Below, piece after piece: positions 42,554 to 50,627 of a stretch of DNA of 64,000 nucleotides (positions are counted from its first letter, which is position 1; the number at the start of each line of letters is the position of its first letter). The position numbers and the translations under genes are program-made. The stretch is from NCBI GenBank assembly GCA_016744015.1, contig JADGFD010000001.1, positions 62,001-126,000 of the forward strand, read 5' to 3'. Under the pieces are notes generated by a model that made no database searches, was not told where the DNA came from, and saw only the letters and a program-made list of their open reading frames with translations. This DNA is from Paracoccaceae bacterium. Lineage in GTDB: Bacteria; Pseudomonadota; Alphaproteobacteria; Rhodobacterales; Rhodobacteraceae.

Positions 42554-44151
42554 AGTTTGGTCCGGTGCCTCTGGCCCAAGCTGAGGGTGCGATTCTGGCG
42601 CATTCTGTGAAAGCTGGCGGCGTTGTGCTCCAGAAGGGGCGGGCGCTTGACATGGCCGATGTTGAGGCGCTGAAAGCTGCTGGGCGGGGCGCGGTGGTTG
42701 TGGCCATTCTGGGCGATGATGACTTGGGCGAAAACCAAGCCGCAGAGGTGATCGGCGAGGCAGGCCTCGGGGGGGGGATTGTTACTTCAAAGCCCCATGC
42801 GGGGCGGGTGAACCTGCTGGCTGAATATGCCGGTGTGCTGGAGGTGAACGCGGCGGCGGTGAACGCAGTTAACGGGATTGATCCGGCAATCACTCTGGCC
42901 ACGCTGCCAGCCTATGCCCGGGTTGATAAAGGCCAGCTTCTAGCGACGATCAAGATTATTCCCTACGCTGTGGCAGCGCAGGCGGTGGGTATGGCCGCCT
43001 CAAAAATGAGTGGGGCTTTCCGGCTGCACAGCGTGTCAAAAACCAATATTTCATTGGTGATGAGCACAGTTGAGGGCTTTAAACCCAGCCTGCTGAAAAA
43101 GGGCCGCCGCGCGGTTGAGGCGCGGCTGGCGCGCTTTGGGCTGGGGCTGGCTGAGTGCCGGATTGTGCCCCACCAAGTGGAGGAAATGGCGCAGGCGATT
43201 TCTGAAAGTAAAGGGGAGCTTTTGTTGCTGCTTGGAGCATCGGCCACCGGTGATATTGCGGATACCGCCCCCGAAGCTTTGCGGCTGGCGGGCGGGGAAG
43301 TGCAGCGCTTTGGCATTCCGGTGGACCCGGGAAATTTGCTATTTACCGGCCAGCATAAGGGCCGCGATGTGCTTGGCCTGCCGGGCTGTGCGCGGTCACT
43401 GGCGCTAAATGGTGCAGACTGGGTGTTGGAGCGGCTGGTTTGCGGCATTAAAGTGGATGACGCCATGGTTTCCGGCATGGGCGTTGGTGGGCTCTTGAAA
43501 GAGATTCCAACCCGCCCGCAGCCGCGGCGAAATGCAGGGGAAAGCCAAGGCAAGATTGCGATTATTTTGCTGGCGGCGGGGCAGTCGCGCCGAATGCGCG
43601 GGCGGGATAAATTGTTGGAGCCGGTGGGGGCGGGTAGCATGCTAGAACACGCGGCCAAAGCCGCGCTTGGGAGCGCGGCGGATACGGTGTTTGTGGCGCT
43701 GCCCCCGCAAGCCGATGCCCGAAGGGCGAGGCTTGCCGGGTTGGCCGTAAGGCCAATAGATGCGCCGGATTATGCGGAGGGCATGGGCGGGAGCCTGCGC
43801 AATGCCATGGCCCATATTGGCACGGAGTATAGTGCGGTAATCGTGGCGCTGGCGGATATGCCAGAGGTGACCTCCGCCCATTTTAATGCCCTGATCAAGG
43901 CCTATGATCCGATGCAAAACTATGAGATTTGCCGCGCGCAATCCGGGGAGGGCCACAAGGGCCACCCTGTTTTGTTTGGCCACCGATTCTTTGAGGCGCT
44001 CAGCGATAGCGCAGGCGATTCTGGCGGCAAGGCGGTTGTGCGGAGCAGCGCCGATTTTGTGCTGGACGTGCCCACCAAAGGACCGGGCGCGGCGCTCGAT
44101 TTGGATACGCCAGAGGCGTGGGCGGCATGGCGGCACAAGCTGGCACCCTAG
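42550..44151 (+). CDS. molybdopterin-binding / MobA-like nucleotidyltransferase fusion
   Basis: 533 residues from a GTG overlapping the xdhC stop. The first roughly 330 residues are a molybdopterin-binding (MoeA/MogA-like) domain that starts FGPVPLAQAEGAILAHSV and includes LLLLGASATGDIADTAPEAL and GIPVDPGNLL. The last 195 residues are a MobA/MocA-type nucleotidyltransferase with IAIILLAAGQSRRMRGRDKLL and VALADMP. This fusion is typical of proteins encoded next to xdhC and fits cytidylyl transfer to molybdopterin for the xanthine oxidase family. Substrate specificity (CTP or GTP) is inferred. Confidence 0.85.
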   Translation: MKFGPVPLAQAEGAILAHSVKAGGVVLQKGRALDMADVEALKAAGRGAVVVAILGDDDLGENQAAEVIGEAGLGGGIVTSKPHAGRVNLLAEYAGVLEVNAAAVNAVNGIDPAITLATLPAYARVDKGQLLATIKIIPYAVAAQAVGMAASKMSGAFRLHSVSKTNISLVMSTVEGFKPSLLKKGRRAVEARLARFGLGLAECRIVPHQVEEMAQAISESKGELLLLLGASATGDIADTAPEALRLAGGEVQRFGIPVDPGNLLFTGQHKGRDVLGLPGCARSLALNGADWVLERLVCGIKVDDAMVSGMGVGGLLKEIPTRPQPRRNAGESQGKIAIILLAAGQSRRMRGRDKLLEPVGAGSMLEHAAKAALGSAADTVFVALPPQADARRARLAGLAVRPIDAPDYAEGMGGSLRNAMAHIGTEYSAVIVALADMPEVTSAHFNALIKAYDPMQNYEICRAQSGEGHKGHPVLFGHRFFEALSDSAGDSGGKAVVRSSADFVLDVPTKGPGAALDLDTPEAWAAWRHKLAP

Positions 44152-44310
44152 TAAATTGCCTCTGGCTTTGCGAGGGCTGGGGTAGCGCGGGCTGCGGCGT
44201 TGGGAATGGTTCGGAGCGGTGTGTTTGCTGAAATGTCGTGCCATGCCAGCCGCCCCCACACGCCAAAGGCACCTTATCAGCAGAGCTGAACGGCTTTTGC
44301 CTCCGGCGGT

Positions 44311-44330
44311 GGCCTCGCTACGCTCGGTGG
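44311..44330. repeat. GGCCTCGC..GCTCGGTGG intergenic palindrome, copy 1
   Basis: GGCCTCGCTACGCTCGGTGG is an imperfect palindrome located in the gap between the convergent fusion gene and decarboxylase gene. Near copies occur at 52443, 52631 (inverted), 56692 (inverted) and 56918. The rest of 44152-44334 shows no gene. Confidence 0.55.
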
Positions 44331-44334
44331 GGCG

Positions 44335-45684
44335 CTATCCGTTGGGGCCGATTTTTACCAGCAAGTCTATAAGATTTTCGATATGGCTGTCTTGGGTGCG
44401 AAACGAGGATATGCTGATGCGAAAGGCGGGGCCGGATTGCCAGGTGGAGCCGCCAAACCAGGCGATGCCGCTTGCTTGCACCTGCGCGAGGATATTTTGG
44501 GTGGCGACAGGGCTGGCTCCGCGCACCAGGACTTGATTCAGCACCACACGGTTCAGAATCTCGAACCCTGCGGCCTCTAGCGCCTTGGCCACGTGTTTGG
44601 CTTGGTGGTGATGGCGGCGCACCATTTGGGCCACGCCATCACGCCCGAGGCTCCTGAGGGCGGCCCAAATGGGGATACCACGCGCGCGGCGCGAAAACTC
44701 AAGCGTCAGGTTTTTTTGAGCGGCCGCAGAGGCGATGGAATAGGCGGCGTCGCTGTTCATGACGCGGGCAAGCGCGGCGGGATTGCGGCAAATGGCCATG
44801 GCCCCGTCATAGGGGGTGTTGAGCCATTTATGGCCATCGGTTGTCCAGCTATCGGCACGTTCCACAGCTTTGGTTAAGGGCCGCAGCTCGGGGGAGGCCT
44901 GTGCCCAAAGGCCAAAGGCCCCGTCAACATGGACCCATGCCTTTGCCGCTTCTGCGAGGGGCATGATTTGCGCAAACGGGTCAAATTCCCCAGTATTCAC
45001 TTCGCCTGCTTGCAAAATCAGAATGGTGCTGTCGTCGAGCGCTGGTAATTGCTCGGGGATAATGCGGCCATGGGTATCTACGGGGGCTTTCAGCACCCGC
45101 GCCCAGCCAAAGCCCAATATTTGCAGGGCTTTACGGATGGTGATATGCGCAGTTTCGGAGATCACAACCTTGATCTCGGGCGCCCCCATGAGCCCGTCTT
45201 GCAGGTAATCCCACCCTTTGCGCGCCAGCAATTCGGCCCGCGCGGCTGCGAGGCAGCTGAGGCCACAGGCCGTGGCGGATGTGCCAAACGCCACCGCGCT
45301 TTCTGGCGGCAGGTCAAGGATGTCCAGCACCCATTGGCCTGCCTTGCGTTCAATCGCATCGGCTGCCGGGCTAGTTTCCGCGCTGGAGGCGCATTGATCC
45401 CAGGCTAACGATACGCGCTCGGCCCCTGCGGCCACGGGCAGGCTGGCACCAAAAACATACCCGTAATAGTTAGGGCCGTTGGAGGCCACGGTGGCGGGGC
45501 TACCGAGCTGATTTAGCAAGGTGAGGGTTTCATTTTCTGGCTGGCCTTTATCACTGAGGGGCTCGTCAAAACCTTTGAGTGCGGCAAGTGCAGCGGTATC
45601 CGGAAAGGCGGGGCGGGTGCTGATCTGGCGGGTATAGGCGCGGGCTAGCGTATCTGCTTGTTCTAGCAATTCCAGCTCATTCAT
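44335..45684 (-). CDS. PLP-dependent decarboxylase family protein
   Basis: 449 residues of the group II decarboxylase fold. TSPAADAIERKAGQWVLDILDLP, SGTSATACGLSCLAAAR-like AFGTSATACG, HVDGAFGLWA (Asp binding the pyridine nitrogen) and the PLP lysine motif SWTTDGHKWLNTPYD are all visible. The closest kinds are aromatic-L-amino-acid or glutamate decarboxylase-like proteins in alphaproteobacteria; the true substrate is not evident. The ATG at 45684 has an AGGA site upstream. It diverges from a small winged-helix regulator with paired CCAATAT repeats between them. Confidence 0.85.
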   Translation of the reverse strand: MNELELLEQADTLARAYTRQISTRPAFPDTAALAALKGFDEPLSDKGQPENETLTLLNQLGSPATVASNGPNYYGYVFGASLPVAAGAERVSLAWDQCASSAETSPAADAIERKAGQWVLDILDLPPESAVAFGTSATACGLSCLAAARAELLARKGWDYLQDGLMGAPEIKVVISETAHITIRKALQILGFGWARVLKAPVDTHGRIIPEQLPALDDSTILILQAGEVNTGEFDPFAQIMPLAEAAKAWVHVDGAFGLWAQASPELRPLTKAVERADSWTTDGHKWLNTPYDGAMAICRNPAALARVMNSDAAYSIASAAAQKNLTLEFSRRARGIPIWAALRSLGRDGVAQMVRRHHHQAKHVAKALEAAGFEILNRVVLNQVLVRGASPVATQNILAQVQASGIAWFGGSTWQSGPAFRISISSFRTQDSHIENLIDLLVKIGPNG

Positions 45685-45717
45685 GGCATTGTTCCTAAAA
45701 TGATTCCGTATAGATAA

Positions 45718-45743
45718 ATGCCAATATAGAAAAATACCAATAT
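45718..45743. promoter_or_regulatory. CCAATAT direct repeats between decarboxylase and regulator
   Basis: CCAATAT occurs at 45721-45727 and 45737-45743, 16 bases apart, and the second copy runs into the start codon of the regulator gene at 45742. They are candidate operator half-sites for autoregulation, which is inference. Confidence 0.35.
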
Positions 45744-46077
45744 GCACAACCAGCTTGTTTCCACCCTTCCGCTTTTGCAGGCTCTGGCCAGCCCGCAGCG
45801 GGTGCAAATCATGGAATGGTTGCTAGACCCAACGGCGCATTTCCCGCCGCAGCGTGATGGGGATTTGGTGGCGGATGGCGTGTGTGTGCGGTTTATCACC
45901 GATAAAACCGGGCTGAGCCAGCCCACCGTCACCACCTATATGCAAATGCTGGAAAAGGCGGGGCTTGTGCGCTCAAAACGCATTAAGAACTGGGTGTTTT
46001 ATAAGGCGCAGCTGGAAACGCTGGCATCGCTGGCAGACAGCCTGAAACATGCGGCCAATCCGGAGGGCTTAGGCTGA
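45742..46077 (+). CDS. ArsR-like winged-helix regulator
   Basis: 111 residues. ALASPQRVQIMEWLLDP and TDKTGLSQPTVTTYMQMLEKAGLVRSKRIKNWVFYKA form a full winged helix of the ArsR/SmtB type, with a roughly 20-residue insertion (FPPQRDGDLVADGVCV) between the first helices. No metal-binding cysteine pair is present (one Cys only). It diverges from the PLP decarboxylase gene and probably controls it. It is convergent with the soxR-like gene, the 3' ends overlapping by nine bases. Confidence 0.82.
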   Translation: MHNQLVSTLPLLQALASPQRVQIMEWLLDPTAHFPPQRDGDLVADGVCVRFITDKTGLSQPTVTTYMQMLEKAGLVRSKRIKNWVFYKAQLETLASLADSLKHAANPEGLG

Positions 46078-46425
46078 CGCTTCCATCTTTGGCTCGATAG
46101 AGCAGAACATTTGGTGCAAAAGTTCGATCATCTTGGTCGCTTTTTGATCACCCAGAGAATAGTAAATCACCTTGCCATCGCGGCGGGAGTTTACCAGCCC
46201 TTCTAGCCGCAGCCGCGCCAATTGCTGGCTAACGGCGGCTTGGCGGGAGGAGAGCAGGTTCTCAAGCTCGGTCACTGATTTCTCACCCGATACCAGATGG
46301 CACAAGATCATAAGCCGCCCCTCATGGGCCAGCGCCTTCATGAAGTCGGTGGCCGAACTGGCGCTTGAAATTACGTCTGCAATAGTGTCGCTAGACATAT
46401 CAGCGGTTTGTATCGGCATTGTCAT
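46069..46425 (-). CDS. soxR: SoxR, ArsR-family repressor of the sox cluster
   Basis: 118 residues. The winged helix (DFMKALAHEGRLMILCHLVSGEKSVTELENLLSSRQAAVSQQLARLRLEGLVNSRRDGKVIYYSL) is typical of the sulfur-oxidation SoxR group, which carries a conserved cysteine near LMILCH and another near the C-terminus (MFCSIEP). These cysteines are thought to sense sulfide or persulfide and lift repression. The ATG at 46425 has a GGAAGGA site. The gene overlaps soxS in an ATGA junction. It is unrelated to the redox regulator SoxR of enterics. Confidence 0.9.
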   Translation of the reverse strand: MTMPIQTADMSSDTIADVISSASSATDFMKALAHEGRLMILCHLVSGEKSVTELENLLSSRQAAVSQQLARLRLEGLVNSRRDGKVIYYSLGDQKATKMIELLHQMFCSIEPKMEASA

Positions 46426-46811
46426 GTGCTTCCTTCCGTTTCCTGCCCTGGTAATTTGCTTATCATACGATCCAGCAAGAACCAAAAGAAATCTTCGCCG
46501 GGGTAGCCCGGAAGGCGGTCAACTTCCTGCCCGTCATTTACAAGCACAAAGGTGGGTGTGTAAACGGGGGGGAACTCGATGGTGATCCCCGCAGGCAGGG
46601 GGTCGTCAATGTCAATTATCATCAAAGGGGCAATTTCGGCTTCGCTGGTTTTTGGATAAATCGGGCCGATTTGTGCTTTCCACATATCGCAATAGGGGCA
46701 GCCCTGATCATCAAACATGATAAGAAGTGTTTCCGCCCTCACAGGACTAAAAAATGCAAGCCAAAGTGCAAATACCATCAAGGCTTTGGCTATGTAACTA
46801 TAGAATCGCAT
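46422..46811 (-). CDS. soxS: SoxS, exported thioredoxin-like protein
   Basis: 129 residues. Signal peptide (about 1-26, MRFYSYIAKALMVFALWLAF..VRA), then a thioredoxin-like fold with active site CPYC (Cys38, Cys41) in MFDDQGCPYCDMW and a cis-proline region PPVYTPTFVLV. In Paracoccus pantotrophus, periplasmic SoxS reactivates and keeps SoxY functional. It lies between soxR, with which it is coupled, and the divergent soxV; the 87-base gap holds the divergent promoter. Confidence 0.9.
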   Translation of the reverse strand: MRFYSYIAKALMVFALWLAFFSPVRAETLLIMFDDQGCPYCDMWKAQIGPIYPKTSEAEIAPLMIIDIDDPLPAGITIEFPPVYTPTFVLVNDGQEVDRLPGYPGEDFFWFLLDRMISKLPGQETEGST

Positions 46812-46898
46812 TTTTCGGCCCTTTACATATTAATGTATAGCAATATGATTTGCATAGAATCAAAAAAATATCAATAATAATTCAAAATGGGGAATGTA

Positions 46899-47642
46899 AT
46901 GGACTTTGATCCGAGCTATTTAACGGCGGCTACGGCGGGGATACTTTCGTTTCTCTCGCCCTGTATCCTGCCCATTGTCCCTTTTTACTTGAGTTATATG
47001 GCTGGCCTTTCCATGCAGGAACTGACGGAGGATAACCAGATTGCCCGCGGGGCAAAGCTGCGGCTTATACTTTCGTCGGTATTTTTTGCCGCTGGGGTTA
47101 TTACCATTTTTGTGCTGCTTGGCTTAGGGGCCACGGCGGCGGGTAAAGCATTGGGGCAGTATAAAGAACCGCTCTCTTATGTTGCGGCGGCTATTCTTAT
47201 AGTATTCGGCCTGCATTTCTTGGGGGTCGTCAAGATCCCGTTTCTTTATCGCGAGGCCAAGATTGATTCGAGCACGGTTAAGCCGGCGTCTTACGTTGGT
47301 TCCTACCTGATCGGCCTTGCTTTTGGCTTTGGCTGGACACCCTGCGTAGGCCCTGCGCTGTCGCTCATTCTGTTTATTGCGATGGACCAAGACAGCCTGC
47401 TCAAAGGCGGCTCGCTTTTGTTTGTTTACGGGGCAGCTATGACCTTCCCGTTTATCATTGTTTCGTTTTTCTCCGGTCCGTTTCTTTCTTGGGTCAAGCG
47501 CCACCGCGCCATGATGGGCTATGTTGAAAAGGTGATGGGCGGCTTCCTGATCCTGTTTGCGCTGCTTATTGTTACGGGGCAGGTTTCGGCCATTTCACAA
47601 TGGATGATAGAAACATTCCCCGCCTTCCAGACCATCGGCTAA
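46899..47642 (+). CDS. soxV: SoxV, CcdA-like thiol electron transporter
   Basis: 247 residues with six hydrophobic helices. TAGILSFLSPCILPIVPFYLSYMAG (Cys22) and GFGWTPCVGPALS (Cys149) are the two conserved membrane cysteines of the CcdA/DsbD family. SoxV carries reductant from cytoplasmic thioredoxin to periplasmic SoxW and the Sox enzymes. I favour the ATG at 46899 because GGGGAA stands just before it; an ATG at 46887 would add four residues. SoxW follows after 13 bases. Confidence 0.92.
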   Translation: MDFDPSYLTAATAGILSFLSPCILPIVPFYLSYMAGLSMQELTEDNQIARGAKLRLILSSVFFAAGVITIFVLLGLGATAAGKALGQYKEPLSYVAAAILIVFGLHFLGVVKIPFLYREAKIDSSTVKPASYVGSYLIGLAFGFGWTPCVGPALSLILFIAMDQDSLLKGGSLLFVYGAAMTFPFIIVSFFSGPFLSWVKRHRAMMGYVEKVMGGFLILFALLIVTGQVSAISQWMIETFPAFQTIG

Positions 47643-47655
47643 ATGAGGTATTACC

Positions 47656-48225
47656 ATGCTTAAAAAACTACTCCTGACCCTGTCTTTGATTGCGGCACCT
47701 CTTATGGCCTCGGCTGAAGTTGAGGTTGGCGAAGACGGGCTGCACAAGCCTGAATGGATACGCGAAACCTTTCTGGATATGCGCGAAGATCTTGAGGAGG
47801 CCAATGCGCTGGGCCTGCGGCTGGCGATTATCGTTGAGCAGCGCGGCTGTATTTATTGCACAAAAATGCACAACGAGGTGTTTCCAATTCCAGAGATTGA
47901 TGCCTTGATCCGCGATAATTACTACTTTGTGCAGATAAATATGTTTGGCGATCTTGAGGTCACCGATTTTGATGGCGAGGTTATGGCCGAGCGCGATATT
48001 GTGAAAAAGTGGGGCGTGTTTTTTACGCCCACCACGCTGTTTTTGCCTGAAGACGTGCCGGAGGGTGAGGGCCTGCCAGAAGCCGCGGCGGCGGTGATGC
48101 CCGGTGCTTTTGGCAAGTGGATGACGCTGAACATGCTGACTTGGGTGGTGGAGCACGGCTATGATACCGACGAGCATTTCCAGAAATATCATGCCAGAAT
48201 GTTTGCCACCCAACGCAATCAGTAA
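47656..48225 (+). CDS. soxW: SoxW, periplasmic thioredoxin
   Basis: 189 residues with a signal peptide (MLKKLLLTLSLIAAPLMASA). The thioredoxin-like active site is CIYC (Cys65, Cys68) in EQRGCIYCTKMHNEV, and the cis-proline segment is FFTPTTLFL. It accepts electrons from SoxV. It is longer than a classical thioredoxin because of the C-terminal WVVEHGYDTDEHFQKYHARM region shared by SoxW proteins. A 168-base gap follows, and a new promoter probably serves soxX onward. Confidence 0.9.
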   Translation: MLKKLLLTLSLIAAPLMASAEVEVGEDGLHKPEWIRETFLDMREDLEEANALGLRLAIIVEQRGCIYCTKMHNEVFPIPEIDALIRDNYYFVQINMFGDLEVTDFDGEVMAERDIVKKWGVFFTPTTLFLPEDVPEGEGLPEAAAAVMPGAFGKWMTLNMLTWVVEHGYDTDEHFQKYHARMFATQRNQ

Positions 48226-48393
48226 AGTATACAATTGAATACGCAATAATGTTGCGCAAGTCCATTCCACAATTCATATTTATGATTGAAATCCAAATGG
48301 GAATGGGTAGAGTATCGTGACGTAAAGTAGCGCCAATAAGAGGGTCGGTTACGGCCTCAAGTGCGATAATTAAAAAAATAGGGAGAGAAATAC

Positions 48394-48852
48394 ATGAAAA
48401 ACTCGATGCTTCTCACTGCCTGTGCTTCGGTTGCCATGTTCGCAACTGTAGCCATTGGTGAGGTTGGGCCTAACGATGTGGTGTTTACGGACAGTGGCGC
48501 TGTTGAGGGTTCTCTAACCGGCGTTGCTGGTGATCCGGCAAATGGCGCTATGGTTTTCAAGAACCGCAAAAAGGGCAATTGCCTGGCGTGTCACCAGAAT
48601 TCGGATATGGCCGACCAGCTTTTCCACGGGGAAGTAGGGCCATCACTTGACGGTGCCGGTAGCCGCTGGGAGGAGGCCGAACTTCGCGGCTTGCTGACCA
48701 ACGCAAAAAACACGTTTGATGGCACAATGATGCCGGGCTTCTATGTGGATACGGGCTTTACCCGCGTGCTTGAGAAATTTGAAGGCCGCACAAACCTTAC
48801 AGCTCAAGAAGTTGAAGACGTGCTGGCCTACATTCAAACATTGACCGAGTAA
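48394..48852 (+). CDS. soxX: SoxX, monoheme cytochrome c of SoxAX
   Basis: 152 residues with a signal peptide ending near AIGEVGP (about residue 22). Heme site CLACH (Cys63, Cys66, His67) with a distal methionine in DGTMMPGFY (Met112 or Met113). SoxX forms a complex with SoxA that couples thiosulfate oxidatively to SoxY. The gene has a strong GGGAG site and is the first of soxXYZAB. The preceding gap 48226-48393 contains the arms CGCAA/TTGCG (48242-48256) and AT-rich promoter-like sequence. Confidence 0.95.
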   Translation: MKNSMLLTACASVAMFATVAIGEVGPNDVVFTDSGAVEGSLTGVAGDPANGAMVFKNRKKGNCLACHQNSDMADQLFHGEVGPSLDGAGSRWEEAELRGLLTNAKNTFDGTMMPGFYVDTGFTRVLEKFEGRTNLTAQEVEDVLAYIQTLTE

Positions 48853-48885
48853 TCCATCAGGATGCTTAGAAAACAGGAGAATAAT

Positions 48886-49305
48886 ATGCAATTCACAAGA
48901 CGCGACACCCTCGTTATGGGTGCCGGAGCCGCCGTTGCAACCTTTATGCCTTTGCAGGTATTTGCTGACGCGACCGACGATGTTTCCGCAGAGTTTGCCA
49001 TGGGTGAAACTATCACCGATGGGGGGGTAGAAATCACCGCGCCCGAGATTGCGGAAAATGGCAACACTGTGCCAATTTCTGTTAATGCACCGGGTGCTGT
49101 TGCGGTCCTCATTTTGGCGACGGGCAACCCGAGCCCTAAAGTGATTGCCTTCAATTTCGGCCCTCGTGCCGGTGCGTCATCCGCATCGACCCGTTGCCGT
49201 TTGGCTGGCACACAAGATGTAGTCGCCCTCGCCAAAATGGCTGACGGTAGCGTTAAGCGCGCTTCTGCGACTGTAAAAGTAACTATCGGCGGCTGCGGCG
49301 GCTGA
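48886..49305 (+). CDS. soxY: SoxY, sulfur-carrier subunit
   Basis: 139 residues. A Tat signal with TRRDTLVMGAGAAVATF lies at the N-terminus. The C-terminus is VTIGGCGG, the flexible arm whose cysteine carries the sulfur substrate; here it ends GGCGG without the extra residue some SoxY proteins have. The ATG at 48886 has an ACAGGAGA site; the frame opens earlier at 48862. SoxY pairs with SoxZ, encoded 20 bases downstream, and is carried out through Tat. Confidence 0.95.
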   Translation: MQFTRRDTLVMGAGAAVATFMPLQVFADATDDVSAEFAMGETITDGGVEITAPEIAENGNTVPISVNAPGAVAVLILATGNPSPKVIAFNFGPRAGASSASTRCRLAGTQDVVALAKMADGSVKRASATVKVTIGGCGG

Positions 49306-49325
49306 GCTAGAGAGGAAAAGAACTA

Positions 49326-49655
49326 ATGGCAGATAATGTAAAACCCCGCGTTCGCGTTCCTCGGTCAGCAGCAGCTGGCGAGGCCTTCGAAATCAAAACC
49401 CTGATTTCCCATAAAATGGAATCAGGCCAGCGCAAAGACTCAGATGGCAACCCTATCCCGCGCTCGATCATCAATCATTTTTCCTGTGATTTTAATGGTG
49501 AGAACGTGATTCAGGCCGCCTTAGAGGGCGCGATCTCCACCAATCCGTATATCCAGTTTGAAGCCTCTATTGAGGAATCAGGCACCTTCACATTCACATG
49601 GCAAGATGACGATGGGTCTGAATATACCGACTCCAAAGACATCGCTGTAGGTTAA
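49326..49655 (+). CDS. soxZ: SoxZ, partner of SoxY
   Basis: 109 residues without its own signal peptide, consistent with export in complex with SoxY. The family opening KPRVRVPRSAAAGEAFEIKTLISHKMESGQR and the end FTFTWQDDDGSEYTDSKDIAV are clear. A GAGGAAAAG site precedes the ATG. Confidence 0.96.
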   Translation: MADNVKPRVRVPRSAAAGEAFEIKTLISHKMESGQRKDSDGNPIPRSIINHFSCDFNGENVIQAALEGAISTNPYIQFEASIEESGTFTFTWQDDDGSEYTDSKDIAVG

Positions 49656-49678
49656 TCAAAAAAGGGGAGGTAAATATA

Positions 49679-50527
49679 ATGAAAAAATTCACCCTAAGTG
49701 CAGCCGTTGCCGCAACGATTGCGATTTTCGCTGGTGCAGCCAGTGCGGAGAGCAACTCGGCAGTGCTCACAATTGACGGTCAGGAAATTACACTTCGTGC
49801 AGCGGCACCTGATTATATTGACGTTGACGAAGTGATTTCGGGCTGGTCTTTCCGCACCGCGGAAACGCAAGCCCTGCAAATGGATGATTTCGACAATCCC
49901 GGCATGATCTTTGTGGATCAGGCTATTGATGATTGGAACACTGTGGATGGCTCCGAGGGCAAATCTTGCGCGAGCTGCCACACTGGCGGCCCTGAAGAGT
50001 TTGCGGGCCTTCGCGCCGAGCTTCCGCGCTGGGACGAGGCGCAAGGCAAGGTCATGAACATGGAAGATTACATTAATCTTAGCCGTGTTGAGCATATGGG
50101 CGCTGAGCCTTGGAAATGGGCAAAGCCGCGCATGGATGCCATGGTCGCCTTGATCAGCCTGCAATCTCGCGGGATGCCGATCAACGTGGCTGTTGATGGT
50201 CCGGCGGCTGACATGTGGGAAGCAGGGCGCGAGCTTTATTACACCCGCGTTGGCCAGCTCGATATGGCCTGTTCAAACTGCCACGAAGACAATTACGGCG
50301 TTATGATCCGCGCTGACCATTTGTCTCAGGGGCAAATCAACGGCTTTCCGACTTACCGTCTGAAAAATGCCAAGCTGAACTCAACCCATGCCCGCTTTTC
50401 TGGCTGCATGAAAAATATTCGTGCCCAGCCATTTGCGGTTGGTTCGGACGAGTTCCGCGCGCTTGAGCTTTATGTGGCTTCACGCGGCAATGGGCTTTCG
50501 GTTGAAGGACCATCGGTGCGTAACTAA
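49679..50527 (+). CDS. soxA: SoxA, diheme cytochrome c of SoxAX
   Basis: 282 residues with a signal peptide to about residue 23. Both heme motifs are present: CASCH (Cys97, Cys100, His101) and CSNCH (Cys198, Cys201, His202), so this is the diheme form found in alphaproteobacteria. The active-site cysteine that ligates the catalytic heme and takes a sulfur modification is Cys243 in ARFSGCMKNIRAQPF. It joins thiosulfate to the SoxY cysteine. A GGGGAGG site precedes the ATG, and a terminator-like hairpin follows. Confidence 0.96.
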   Translation: MKKFTLSAAVAATIAIFAGAASAESNSAVLTIDGQEITLRAAAPDYIDVDEVISGWSFRTAETQALQMDDFDNPGMIFVDQAIDDWNTVDGSEGKSCASCHTGGPEEFAGLRAELPRWDEAQGKVMNMEDYINLSRVEHMGAEPWKWAKPRMDAMVALISLQSRGMPINVAVDGPAADMWEAGRELYYTRVGQLDMACSNCHEDNYGVMIRADHLSQGQINGFPTYRLKNAKLNSTHARFSGCMKNIRAQPFAVGSDEFRALELYVASRGNGLSVEGPSVRN

Positions 50528-50534
50528 ACATTGA

Positions 50535-50558
50535 GCGCTCCCTGCTGGGGGCGCTTTT
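50535..50558 (+). terminator. hairpin after soxA, possible (partial) terminator
   Basis: GCGCTCCC (50535-50542) pairs with GGGGGCGC (50547-50554) with one wobble and a four-base loop; TTTT follows. As soxB continues in the same direction 70 bases later, it may only reduce readthrough or protect the soxXYZA message end. Confidence 0.55.
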
Positions 50559-50627
50559 CCTATCGGGGCTAGTGCTGGCGCGCTCCTTGGCGCTCTTGCT
50601 TTATCCCTAAATTTTTGGAGAAAAGAT